A stretch of 42,217 nucleotides of DNA from Corallococcus sicarius (GTDB lineage Bacteria > Myxococcota > Myxococcia > Myxococcales > Myxococcaceae): assembly GCF_003611735.1 (NCBI RefSeq), contig NZ_RAWG01000053.1, positions 1 to 42,217 on the forward strand. The letters are read 5' to 3'. A program made the translations under genes and the position numbers. Below are positions 1-7,172 of the stretch, piece by piece. The notes below the pieces were generated by a model that saw only the letters and a list, made by a program, of their open reading frames with translations, was not told where the DNA came from and ran no database searches. The first letter of the stretch is position 1; the number at the start of each line of letters is the position of its first letter.

Positions 1-63
1 GGTGGGGAACCTTCGCGCTTGCGGGGCAGGGAGGCAGGGCTTATCCCTGGCGCACCGCCCCCT

Positions 64-957
64 ATGAGCCTCCTCGAAGCCATCGTCCTGGGTCTGGTCC
101 AGGGTCTCACGGAGTTCCTGCCCATCAGCTCCACCGCGCACCTGCGCATCGCACCGGAGCTGTTCGGCTGGCGCGACCCGGGGGCCGCGTACTCGGCCAT
201 CATCCAGCTGGGCACGGTGGCCGCGGTGCTCATCTACTTCCGCCGCGACATCGTTTCGTTGATGGGGGCGTTCTTCAAGGGCCTGGCCCGCCGCGAGCCG
301 TTCGGCACGCTGGAGTCGCGGCTCGCGTGGTTCGTGCTGGTGGGCACGCTGCCCATCGGCATCTGTGGGCTGGCGTTCAAGAAGCTCATCGAGACGCAGT
401 TCCGTTCGCTCTACGTCATCGCGTTCAGCCTCATCGTGCTCGCGGTGGTGCTGTTCATCGTGGAGAAGCGCGCGTCACACACGCGCACGGTGGCGGACAT
501 GACGTGGCGGGACGGCATCCTCATCGGCCTCTGGCAGGCGCTGGCGCTGGTGCCGGGCTCGTCGCGGTCCGGCACGACGCTCACGGGCGGCCTGTCGCTG
601 GGGCTCAAGCGCGAGGACGCGGCGCGCTACTCGTTCCTGCTGTCCATTCCGGCGACGACGCTGGCGGGCATCTTCGAGCTGAAGCATTTGTTGGAAGCGA
701 CGACGCGGCCGTCCACGGAGGCGCTCGTGGTGGGCACGCTGGTGGCGTTCGCGTCGGGCATGGGGGCCATCGCGTGGCTTTTGAACTTCCTGAAGCGCCG
801 CACCACCTTGGTATTCGTGGTGTACCGCATCGTGCTGGGCGTGCTGCTGCTGGGGTTGTTGCAGGCGAGCGTGCTCAAGCCCATGTCGGGCGTGGAGAAC
901 CTGTCGACGCCGGACGCGCCGAAGGATCCGCCGGTGGAGAAGCAGATCACGGATTGA
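64..957 (+). CDS. uppP: Undecaprenyl-diphosphate phosphatase (UppP/BacA)
   Basis: Integral membrane enzyme that dephosphorylates undecaprenyl pyrophosphate, recycling the lipid carrier for peptidoglycan and surface glycans; it also gives bacitracin tolerance in the family. The 297-residue product has the usual family length and both hallmark motifs: EFLPISSTAH (residues 17-26) and PGSSRSGTT (164-172, with the conserved Arg168), plus multiple hydrophobic helices. I chose the ATG at 64 because the protein then begins MSLLEAIVLGLVQG, as family members do; the 15 codons upstream look non-coding. No Shine-Dalgarno is seen before it. A weak promoter-like pair, TTGCGG (19-24) and TTATCC (41-46), lies upstream. 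The Nudix gene follows 14 bases later, so the two are probably cotranscribed. Confidence 0.95.
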   Translation: MSLLEAIVLGLVQGLTEFLPISSTAHLRIAPELFGWRDPGAAYSAIIQLGTVAAVLIYFRRDIVSLMGAFFKGLARREPFGTLESRLAWFVLVGTLPIGICGLAFKKLIETQFRSLYVIAFSLIVLAVVLFIVEKRASHTRTVADMTWRDGILIGLWQALALVPGSSRSGTTLTGGLSLGLKREDAARYSFLLSIPATTLAGIFELKHLLEATTRPSTEALVVGTLVAFASGMGAIAWLLNFLKRRTTLVFVVYRIVLGVLLLGLLQASVLKPMSGVENLSTPDAPKDPPVEKQITD

Positions 958-971
958 GGGAGGCGGAAGGC

Positions 972-1595
972 GTGCGCGTGGAGGGGCTGTTCCAGACGTT
1001 GCAGACGCAGCTGGTGGCGCGGCCGCCGCGGACGTTCGAGCTGCCCGGCCGGACGCTGCGCGAGGCGGCGGTGCTGCTGCCCCTGTTCGAGCGGGACGGC
1101 GTGCCCTACGTGGTCTTCACCCGGCGGCCGGCGCACCTGCGCACGCACGCGGGGCAGTACGCCTTCCCGGGCGGCGGGCAGGAGGCCCGGGACGTCACGC
1201 CGCTGGAGACGGCGCTGCGCGAGACGGAAGAGGAGCTGGGCATCGCGCGCGGAGGGGTGCGGGTGCTGGGCCAGCTGGACGAGACGCCGACGACGTCCGC
1301 GTACCGCATCCATCCCTACGTGGGCGTGATTCCGGGGGACGGCCAGTACGTGCCGAGCCCGACGGAGGTGGACCTGGTGCTGGAGGTGCCGCTTGTGCGG
1401 TTGATGGACCCGGCCATCGTCCGCGTGGAGCGCCACGCGTGGGAGGGGCTGGAGCACGACGTGCACTTCTACACGCACGGTGAGCACGTCATCTGGGGCG
1501 CCACGGGGCGCATCCTGCGCAACTTCCTGCAGCTCGTGGCCGAGGTGCCGGGCGTGCAGGCGCTGCTCGACGCTCCCCCGCCCTCCGGCCCCTGA
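972..1595 (+). CDS. Nudix hydrolase, CoA pyrophosphatase type (NudL-like)
   Basis: Predicted to hydrolyse a nucleoside-diphosphate-linked substrate, most likely coenzyme A or its derivatives, to 3',5'-ADP and phosphopantetheine. The sequence VVFTRRPAHLRTHAGQYAFP followed by GGG matches the motif that sits just before the Nudix box in CoA-specific members. The Nudix box itself follows: glycines, then ALRETEEELGI with the metal-binding glutamates. Product 207 residues, typical for a single Nudix domain. The GTG at 972 was chosen because a purine-rich GGGAGGCGGAAGG precedes it; a second GTG two codons on (978) is possible. It lies 14 bases after uppP. CoA specificity is inferred from the motif; another nucleotide substrate cannot be excluded. 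Confidence 0.88.
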   Translation: MRVEGLFQTLQTQLVARPPRTFELPGRTLREAAVLLPLFERDGVPYVVFTRRPAHLRTHAGQYAFPGGGQEARDVTPLETALRETEEELGIARGGVRVLGQLDETPTTSAYRIHPYVGVIPGDGQYVPSPTEVDLVLEVPLVRLMDPAIVRVERHAWEGLEHDVHFYTHGEHVIWGATGRILRNFLQLVAEVPGVQALLDAPPPSGP

Positions 1596-1634
1596 GCGCG
1601 GTCGCCGTCTCCCGCTGGAGGCCCGGGCGGAGGG

Positions 1635-2639
1635 ATGCCTTGTCGGGCGCTGGGGCACGTCCAACATTGGAGGGACTCGGACCTTCAAGGGGGCGACTTG
1701 GACGGTGGGCGCAGGGCGCAAGACGCCCGGGAAGCGGCGCTGGTGGCGCTGGGACAGGCCCTGCGAGCCGAGGGCTATGCCTTCACGACGGTGACCCCGG
1801 AGACGCACCGGCGGGTGAATGCGCGTCCGGAGGCACGGCAGGCCCGCACGCCGCGGGACGTGTTCGGGTGGAGCCGGCCGTTCGCTCGCGGGGTGTTGAG
1901 CTCCCGGCTGCAGGAGCTGTTGGAGCAGGCGGGGGAGCTGGAGACCCGGGACGACGGGCTGCTGCGCAGCCGGGTGCGGTTCTCCAGCCTGGGGCCGGGG
2001 CTGTATGCCCACTCCGCGTGGCCCACGGTGGAGGAGGACGCGGTCTTCTTCGGACCGGACACGTACCGGTTCTGTTCGCTGTTGCAGCGGGTGCCGGGCA
2101 CGTTCCGGCGCGTGGTGGACCTGGGCTGCGGGTCCGGGGCCGGGGGCCTGTCGGTGGCGGGGCGGAGCACGGAGGTGGTGCTCGCGGACGTGAGCACGGA
2201 GTCGCTGGTGTTCGCGCGGGTCAACGCGGAGCTGAACGGCGTGCGGGCGGTGCAGGTGGTGCACTCAGACCTGCTTCGGGACGTCTCCGGACGGTTTGAT
2301 CTGATTGCCGCGAACCCGCCGTATCTGGCGGACACGGGCGGGCGCACGTACCGGGACGGCGGGGGCACGTACGGCACGGACCTGTCGGTGCGCATCGTGC
2401 GGGAGGGCGTGGAGCGGCTGGAGCCGGGAGGGACGCTGGTGCTCTACACGGGCACGCCGGTGGTGGAGGGCGAGGACCTGCTGCGCACCGCGCTGGAGCA
2501 GGTGTGGCGGAGCGCGCCGCTCACGAACGTGTCCTACGAGGAGCTGGATCCGGACGTGTTCAGCGAGGAGCTGGAGAAGGAGCCCTACGCGGACGTGGAG
2601 CGCATCGCGCTGGTGGCGCTGGTGGCTCGGCGGGCCTGA
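1635..2639 (+). CDS. Class I SAM-dependent methyltransferase (HemK/PrmC-like NPPY motif)
   Basis: A Rossmann-fold methyltransferase. Motif I (VVDLGCGSGAGG) lies near the middle of the chain, and the catalytic-loop motif AANPPYLADTGG follows about 70 residues later. NPPY is shared with enzymes that methylate amide or exocyclic amino nitrogens (PrmC glutamine and RNA/DNA N-methyltransferases). The N-terminal ~140 residues are a separate region of no obvious family. Start is uncertain: the ATG at 1635 has GGAGGG immediately adjacent, too close to be ideal, and the first ~25 residues look unlike protein. A TTG at 1698 preceded by AAGGGGG is a good alternative (313 residues). The DUF488 gene begins two bases after its stop, implying cotranscription. 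Substrate unknown. Confidence 0.82.
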   Translation: MPCRALGHVQHWRDSDLQGGDLDGGRRAQDAREAALVALGQALRAEGYAFTTVTPETHRRVNARPEARQARTPRDVFGWSRPFARGVLSSRLQELLEQAGELETRDDGLLRSRVRFSSLGPGLYAHSAWPTVEEDAVFFGPDTYRFCSLLQRVPGTFRRVVDLGCGSGAGGLSVAGRSTEVVLADVSTESLVFARVNAELNGVRAVQVVHSDLLRDVSGRFDLIAANPPYLADTGGRTYRDGGGTYGTDLSVRIVREGVERLEPGGTLVLYTGTPVVEGEDLLRTALEQVWRSAPLTNVSYEELDPDVFSEELEKEPYADVERIALVALVARRA

Positions 2640-2641
2640 GC

Positions 2642-3199
2642 ATGGCCACGGGGATGCCGAGGCGGGCGCGAGGGTGGGGCGGCATCCAGGTGTTCGCGCT
2701 GGGCCACTCCACGCGCACGGTCGAGGAACTGGTGGAGATGCTGTGGGCGAACGGCGTGCGGACGCTCGTGGACATCCGCACGGTGCCGCGCTCGCGCACG
2801 AACCCGCAGTTCAACGTGGACGTGCTGGGCAAGACGCTGGAGCGGGCAGGGGTGGAGCACCTGCACCTGGCGGCGCTCGGCGGGCTGCGGCGTGCGCGCA
2901 AGGACTCGCCCAATGCGGCCTGGCGCAACCTGAGCTTTCGCGGTTACGCGGACTACATGCTGACGCAGGACTTCACGCAGGGGCTGGAGGCGCTTCGCGA
3001 GGTGGCGCTTCGGGGGCCGGTGGCCCTGATGTGCGCGGAGGCGCTGCGCTGGCGCTGCCATCGCTCGCTGGTGGCGGATGCGCTCTGGGCCAGGGGCGTC
3101 CCGGTGACGCACATCACGAGCCCGACCCGCGTGGAGCCGCACCGGCTCACGGCCTTCGCGGAGCTGCGGGGACGACAGGTGCTCTACCCGGCGACGTAA
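2642..3199 (+). CDS. DUF488 family protein
   Basis: Member of the DUF488 family, small proteins of unknown biochemical role. Recognisable elements are FALGHSTRTVEELVEML near the N-terminus, LVDIRTVPRSR with the following NPQFN, and MCAEALRWRCHR in the C-terminal half (family form: CAE...CHR). Product 185 residues, normal for the family. The ATG at 2642 follows the methyltransferase stop by two bases with no strong Shine-Dalgarno, so it probably depends on translational coupling. It is the last gene of the uppP-Nudix-methyltransferase run. The family call is firm; the function is unknown. Confidence 0.88.
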   Translation: MATGMPRRARGWGGIQVFALGHSTRTVEELVEMLWANGVRTLVDIRTVPRSRTNPQFNVDVLGKTLERAGVEHLHLAALGGLRRARKDSPNAAWRNLSFRGYADYMLTQDFTQGLEALREVALRGPVALMCAEALRWRCHRSLVADALWARGVPVTHITSPTRVEPHRLTAFAELRGRQVLYPAT

Positions 3200-3280
3200 A
3201 GAAGACCTGCATCAATCGCGCGGTCGGGGGCTCCTGAATGAAGCCCACAGCCCATGATGGCGTGGGTGCCAGGAAACCCC

Positions 3281-4699
3281 ATGCCCAACCCCTTGGAACC
3301 TTTCTCGGCCGGCGTCGTCCTTGCTCTGGGCCTGCTCACGGGCCGTCCCGCCGCCGCGCATGATTCGCTGCGGGAGAGGATTGATGCCTTCGTGCGCGCG
3401 GAGCAGATGCGGCAGAACGTGCCCGGCCTCGCCGTGGGCGTGGTGAGCCATGGGCGGGTCGTGCTGGCGAAGGGGTATGGCTTCGCGAACCTGGAGCATC
3501 AGGTTCCCGTCGGGACGGACACCCTCTTCCAGTCCGGTTCCGTGGGGAAGATGTTCACCGCGATGGCGGTGATGCTCCAGGTGGAGGCGGGCCGGGTGTC
3601 GCTGTCCGACAGCATCACGAAGTACTTCCCCGATGCGCCCTCCACCTGGGCCCCCATCACGGTGCGCCACCTGCTGACGCACACGTCGGGCATCCAGGAC
3701 CTGGAAGGACTGCTGGACGAGCGCAAGGACTACAGGGACGAGGAGTTCGCCCGGTTCATCTACGCGCTGCCCCTGGAGTTCCCCGCGGGGCTGCGGTGGA
3801 GCTACAGCAACTCCGGCTACGTGCTCCTGGGCCTCCTCGTGAACCGGGTCGCGAACACCTTCTACATCGACGTCCTGGGCGAACAGGTCTTCAAGCCCGC
3901 GCACATGAAGACGGCGCGCGGCATCATCGAGGATGACGTGATTCCGAACCGCGCGGCTGGCTACCGCGTGTCCGGCGGCGTGGTGAAGAACCAGCGTTGG
4001 GTCTCGCCGTCCCTCAACACCACCGGGGACGGTTCGCTCTACTTCTCGCTGAAGGACATGCTGGCGTGGGACGCCGCCGTGGAGGAACTCTCGTTCGTGA
4101 GCCGGAGCAGCTGGCGGGAGATCCTCTCGCCGGTGAAGCTCAACAGCGGGGCCTCGCAGCCGTATGGCTTCGGGTGGGAGCTGCTGGAGCGCAATGGCAA
4201 GCCGCTGCACCAGCACACCGGTGCGTGGCAGGGCTTCAGGTCCGCCTACTCCCGCTTCCTCGGAGACGAGCTCTCCATCGTGGTGCTGGCGAACATCAAC
4301 CGGGCGGACCCCACGGCCTTCGTGGAAGGCATCGCGGAGCTCGTCAATCCCGCGCTCGCGGAGCCCCCGCTCGAGCCTGTTCCGGACCGGGAGCCGCAGG
4401 TCACCGCCAGGCTCACGATGCTGCTCGAACAGACCCGGGCCGGAACGTGGAATCCCGCGGAGTTCGCATACGTCCCGTGGTGGTTCGTGCGCGAGGCCGG
4501 ACCGCGCTACCAGGCGATATTGCAGGGCCTGGGGCCGGCGGGCCCGCTGGTCCTGGTGAAGCGGGAAGTGGTGGGCGATGACCGCGTCTATACGTACCTG
4601 GTGCGGTTCGGATCCGTGACGTACCGCTACGGCGTGTCGCTCATCCCGGATGGCCGCGTGTCCGCCTTCAGCCTGGTTGTGAACCAGGCGCGTCTCTAG
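3281..4699 (+). CDS. Secreted serine beta-lactamase-family hydrolase (class C/PBP4-like)
   Basis: Serine hydrolase of the beta-lactamase/penicillin-binding fold. Counting from the ATG at 3281, the SxxK nucleophile motif is S87-V-G-K90 (in QSGSVGKMFTAM), the YxN motif is in WSYSNSGYVLLG, and the third motif is HTG (HQHTGAWQGF), the variant common in esterase and peptidase members. An N-terminal hydrophobic stretch ending GRPAAAHD looks like a signal peptide, so the enzyme is probably exported. The start at 3281 is preferred over 3254 because CAGGAAA lies 6-7 bases before it. Product 472 residues: the catalytic domain plus a C-terminal tail of about 120 residues. Substrate unknown; such proteins are often D-aminopeptidases or esterases rather than resistance enzymes. 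Its stop codon overlaps that of the convergent gene. Confidence 0.88.
   Translation: MPNPLEPFSAGVVLALGLLTGRPAAAHDSLRERIDAFVRAEQMRQNVPGLAVGVVSHGRVVLAKGYGFANLEHQVPVGTDTLFQSGSVGKMFTAMAVMLQVEAGRVSLSDSITKYFPDAPSTWAPITVRHLLTHTSGIQDLEGLLDERKDYRDEEFARFIYALPLEFPAGLRWSYSNSGYVLLGLLVNRVANTFYIDVLGEQVFKPAHMKTARGIIEDDVIPNRAAGYRVSGGVVKNQRWVSPSLNTTGDGSLYFSLKDMLAWDAAVEELSFVSRSSWREILSPVKLNSGASQPYGFGWELLERNGKPLHQHTGAWQGFRSAYSRFLGDELSIVVLANINRADPTAFVEGIAELVNPALAEPPLEPVPDREPQVTARLTMLLEQTRAGTWNPAEFAYVPWWFVREAGPRYQAILQGLGPAGPLVLVKREVVGDDRVYTYLVRFGSVTYRYGVSLIPDGRVSAFSLVVNQARL
4696..4699. other. Shared palindromic stop CTAG between convergent genes
   Basis: CTAG reads as TAG on both strands. Bases 4697-4699 end the beta-lactamase-family gene and 4696-4698 (complement) end the small exported protein gene, so the coding sequences overlap by four bases and no room is left for a terminator between them. 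Confidence 0.8.
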
Positions 4700-5169
4700 G
4701 GCTGGTAGGGATAACGCTCGAGCTTGCCTTCGGGTGACACCGCGTAGAGCTCGAACCAATCGGTCTCAAGGCCGGTGACACCGGGGCCGAAGCCAGGGCA
4801 CCGGTCCACACGGCGGTTGATCCGCACGAAGTACCAGCCGGCCTCCTGGCCGATGACGACTTCCAGGGCCTTGGCGGAGAAGGCGCACTGACCCTCGGAC
4901 TCCTTGGGGAAGCGCTTCAGCACTTCCTGCAATGCGGCCTGCGCGGCCTGGATGGCAGGACCTTCCAGGGTCGCGAGCGGCGGCAGGTCTTGTTTCGGCC
5001 AGGGGATGGGCGCCTCCTGCGTGGAAGGCGCGCCTGCATCAGGGAGCCCGGTGGCGGACTGGGACGCCGCCGGGCTCGCGTCCGGCCTCTTGTTGCAGAG
5101 AGGTGTCCCCAGGAGGCCCGTCTCCACCAGCAACGATGCAATCAGCATGAACCGCGGCGCTTTCAGCAT
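4696..5169 (-). CDS. Small exported protein of unknown function
   Basis: About 157 residues. The N-terminus MLKAPRFMLIASLLVETGLL is a positively charged start plus hydrophobic segment, followed by GTPLCNKR and then a Ser/Ala/Pro-rich linker, so it is probably exported. The cysteine sits where a lipobox would be, but Leu at -1 is not canonical, so lipidation is doubtful. The C-terminal ~90 residues look folded, with two further cysteines (GQCAFSAK, RVDRCPGFGPG) that could form a disulfide. I recognise no family. The start is uncertain: a second ATG seven codons on (5148) is possible, and the track upstream to 5289 lacks signal-like character. It converges with the beta-lactamase gene, sharing the tetranucleotide CTAG as both stops. 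Confidence 0.6.
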   Translation of the reverse strand: MLKAPRFMLIASLLVETGLLGTPLCNKRPDASPAASQSATGLPDAGAPSTQEAPIPWPKQDLPPLATLEGPAIQAAQAALQEVLKRFPKESEGQCAFSAKALEVVIGQEAGWYFVRINRRVDRCPGFGPGVTGLETDWFELYAVSPEGKLERYPYQP

Positions 5170-5195
5170 GAGGACACCTGGATGGCCGTGAGGCT

Positions 5196-5429
5196 CTAGG
5201 GGTGAAGGGCCGCGGAGCAGTCCGGTAGAACTCCCTGGGGTCTGAACATGCTGGATGGACGCGGGGTGCAGCGTGCCTGGAAGTTCCATTGCTTCCTACC
5301 GCCATCCCACCGGAAGACCTGGCCCTCCTGATTCCACTTGTAGAATCGGGGTGCATTTCGGTGTCCGGTGGCGAGCCCCCCCCACGCCGGAATCACCTGT
5401 CCTCGTTCGTCCCGCTCAAGCCTTCGCAT
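5196..5429 (-). CDS. Doubtful small ORF, WD-rich (possible toxin-domain fragment)
   Basis: A 77-residue frame. Its middle, FYKWNQEGQVFRWDGG followed by KQWNF, alternates aromatic and charged residues as a beta-hairpin would, and is reminiscent of the RNase-type colicin/pyocin C-terminal fold (…YxWD…), but it is too short and lacks enough signature for a call. Codon use (AGG, AAG, AAT, CGA, GCA) is less GC-biased than the neighbours. Its start overlaps the end of the 88-codon frame next to it, and an eight-C run (5376-5383) lies inside, so frame decay is possible. It may be a gene remnant or chance. If it is not real, 5170-5415 holds no gene that I can see. Confidence 0.25.
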   Translation of the reverse strand: MRRLERDERGQVIPAWGGLATGHRNAPRFYKWNQEGQVFRWDGGRKQWNFQARCTPRPSSMFRPQGVLPDCSAALHP

Positions 5430-5682
5430 CACATGCGTCAACCGCCCCAGGTAGCTCCAGCAAGGCGTGAAGCGTTGGGATGATCAGGTCGTCAGGAACG
5501 AGCGATGCGTGGATCAGGACAGCGGGGACCTCCGGCCAGGGGCCCGGAGCAATGGTCAGCCCCTCCAGGCCGTCCCGTCTGGGCAGCTCCGAAGAGGCGT
5601 AGTACCGGCGCGGACCGGCATTGGCGCACGCAATGCCCAGGCACGCTGCGACCCACCCGAGATGCCGCCGGACATGCCCCAT
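5416..5682 (-). CDS. Small putative lipoprotein or secreted peptide, unknown
   Basis: An 88-residue product that begins MGHVRRHLGWVAACLGIACA: basic residues, a short hydrophobic stretch and two cysteines (after VAA and after GIA), either of which could be a lipobox cysteine, though both are imperfectly placed. The rest (YYASSELPRRDGLEGL, then a Pro-rich and Leu-rich tail) matches no family I know. The ATG at 5682 lies 14 bases after the MBOAT stop on the same strand, so it could be the third gene of that operon. Codon use is GC3-biased, which supports coding, but the short length keeps confidence moderate. Confidence 0.45.
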   Translation of the reverse strand: MGHVRRHLGWVAACLGIACANAGPRRYYASSELPRRDGLEGLTIAPGPWPEVPAVLIHASLVPDDLIIPTLHALLELPGAVDACDAKA

Positions 5683-5696
5683 CCGGCGCAGCGTAC

Positions 5697-7169
5697 TCAG
5701 AACTGCAGGTACACGTACGGCCGCGCTTCCAGGGTGGACAGCTGCCGGATGCCCAGGCCGATGAGCACCAGCACCACCGCTCTCGCGGGCGCCGGCAGCT
5801 TCAGGAACGCGAGTGCCGTCTGGTCGTAGACCTTCATCGGCAGGGTGTGCGCGATGATGGCCACCGCCAACATGATCCACACCAGCGGACCCACGTTCGC
5901 GAGCCCCGGGATCCCCGCCAACATCCGCGCGTAGAACTCACCCGCGTGCGTCATGTCCGGCGCGCGGAACACCACGCGCGTCAACACCACCAGCGTGAAC
6001 GTGGCCAGAATCCCCATGCCCGCGCGCACCGGCCCCGGCTCCGGCTGCTTGCCGCGGAACCACCACCAGCACCGCACCGCGCACAACGCCACGCCGTGCA
6101 CCGCACCCCAGACAGCGAAGCGCCAGTCCGCCCCGTGCCACAGGCCTCCCAGCACCATCACCATCATCAGGTTGAACAACACCCGCGGCTTCGAACGCCG
6201 GTTGCCGCCCAGCGGGATGTACAGGTAGTCCCGCAGCCACGACGACAGGCTCATGTGCCAGCGGTTCCAGAACTCGAACAGGTTCTTCGCCAGGTACGGC
6301 CGCGCGAAGTTCTCCGGGAACTTGAACCCGAACAGCCCCGCCACCCCAATGGCGATGTCCGAGTACCCCGAGAAGTCGTAGTACAGCTCCAGCGTGTACG
6401 CGACCGCCGCCACCGCGCACTCCGCCGACGAGTACGCCTCCGGGCTGCCGAACACCGGATCCACGATGCCGCTGCCCAGCACGTCCGCGATGATCAGCTT
6501 CTTCACCAGCCCTACAGCAATGCGGAACATCGCCTTGCCGCCGTCATCCGGCGACAGCGTGGGCACCTGGCGGAAGTGCGCCATCAGCTCCGACGCCCGG
6601 ACGATGGGCCCGCTCACCACGCGCGGGAAGAACAGCATGTAGAGCAGGTGCTCGATGAACGAGTGCTCGGAGCTCGCCTTCCCCCGGTACACGTCCACCG
6701 TGTAGCTGATGGACTGGAAGACGAAGAACGACAGCCCCACCGGCAACAGCAGGTGGAAGGGCTCCGGCCTCACCTCCACGCCCCACGGCCCCAGCACCGC
6801 CAGCGCCGTCCTGCGCAACAGCTCCAGGTACTTGAAGCCCGCCAGCATCCCCAGGTTGGAGACGATGGACAGCACCACCAGCAGCTTGCGCACGCCGGGC
6901 CTGTCCGTGCGCCCCAGGCCCTTCACCAGCAGGTGGTCCACCGTCACGCCCGCCAGGAAGATGAGCAGCGGGAGCCCCGCGAGCAGCAGGGCCTGCGGCG
7001 TCACGTTCCCCTGCACGATGAGCGTGGGCAGCTGCGTGAACCCCGTGTACAGCACGAGGCTCGCCACCAGCAGCACCCCCATCCGGGGCCAGAAGTGCCG
7101 GTGCACCGCCCAGTAGAGCGCGAACACCGCGATGACGAAGATGACGTAGTGGAGGCTGTGGGACAGCAC
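5697..7169 (-). CDS. AlgI-like MBOAT O-acyltransferase
   Basis: Polytopic membrane O-acyltransferase of the AlgI/PatA/DltB branch of the MBOAT family, which moves acyl (usually acetyl) groups across the inner membrane for O-acylation of exported glycans. The conserved segment ELYYDFSGYSDIAIG (about 261-275), the motif FWNRWHMSLSSWLRDYLYIP (H305), and GGLWHGADW with the invariant histidine H345 are all present. Length 490 residues, as expected. It starts three bases after the stop of the tandem-SGNH gene, the pairing seen in AlgI/AlgJ-AlgX and PatA/PatB systems, where the SGNH partner completes transfer to the sugar. The acceptor glycan is not evident from the sequence. Confidence 0.92.
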   Translation of the reverse strand: MLSHSLHYVIFVIAVFALYWAVHRHFWPRMGVLLVASLVLYTGFTQLPTLIVQGNVTPQALLLAGLPLLIFLAGVTVDHLLVKGLGRTDRPGVRKLLVVLSIVSNLGMLAGFKYLELLRRTALAVLGPWGVEVRPEPFHLLLPVGLSFFVFQSISYTVDVYRGKASSEHSFIEHLLYMLFFPRVVSGPIVRASELMAHFRQVPTLSPDDGGKAMFRIAVGLVKKLIIADVLGSGIVDPVFGSPEAYSSAECAVAAVAYTLELYYDFSGYSDIAIGVAGLFGFKFPENFARPYLAKNLFEFWNRWHMSLSSWLRDYLYIPLGGNRRSKPRVLFNLMMVMVLGGLWHGADWRFAVWGAVHGVALCAVRCWWWFRGKQPEPGPVRAGMGILATFTLVVLTRVVFRAPDMTHAGEFYARMLAGIPGLANVGPLVWIMLAVAIIAHTLPMKVYDQTALAFLKLPAPARAVVLVLIGLGIRQLSTLEARPYVYLQF

Positions 7170-7172
7170 GGC

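Noticed and set aside
5082-5096. A lipobox in the small exported protein (GTPLC)
   Set aside because: Leu at -1 of the cysteine does not fit the lipoprotein signal; plain secretion is as likely.
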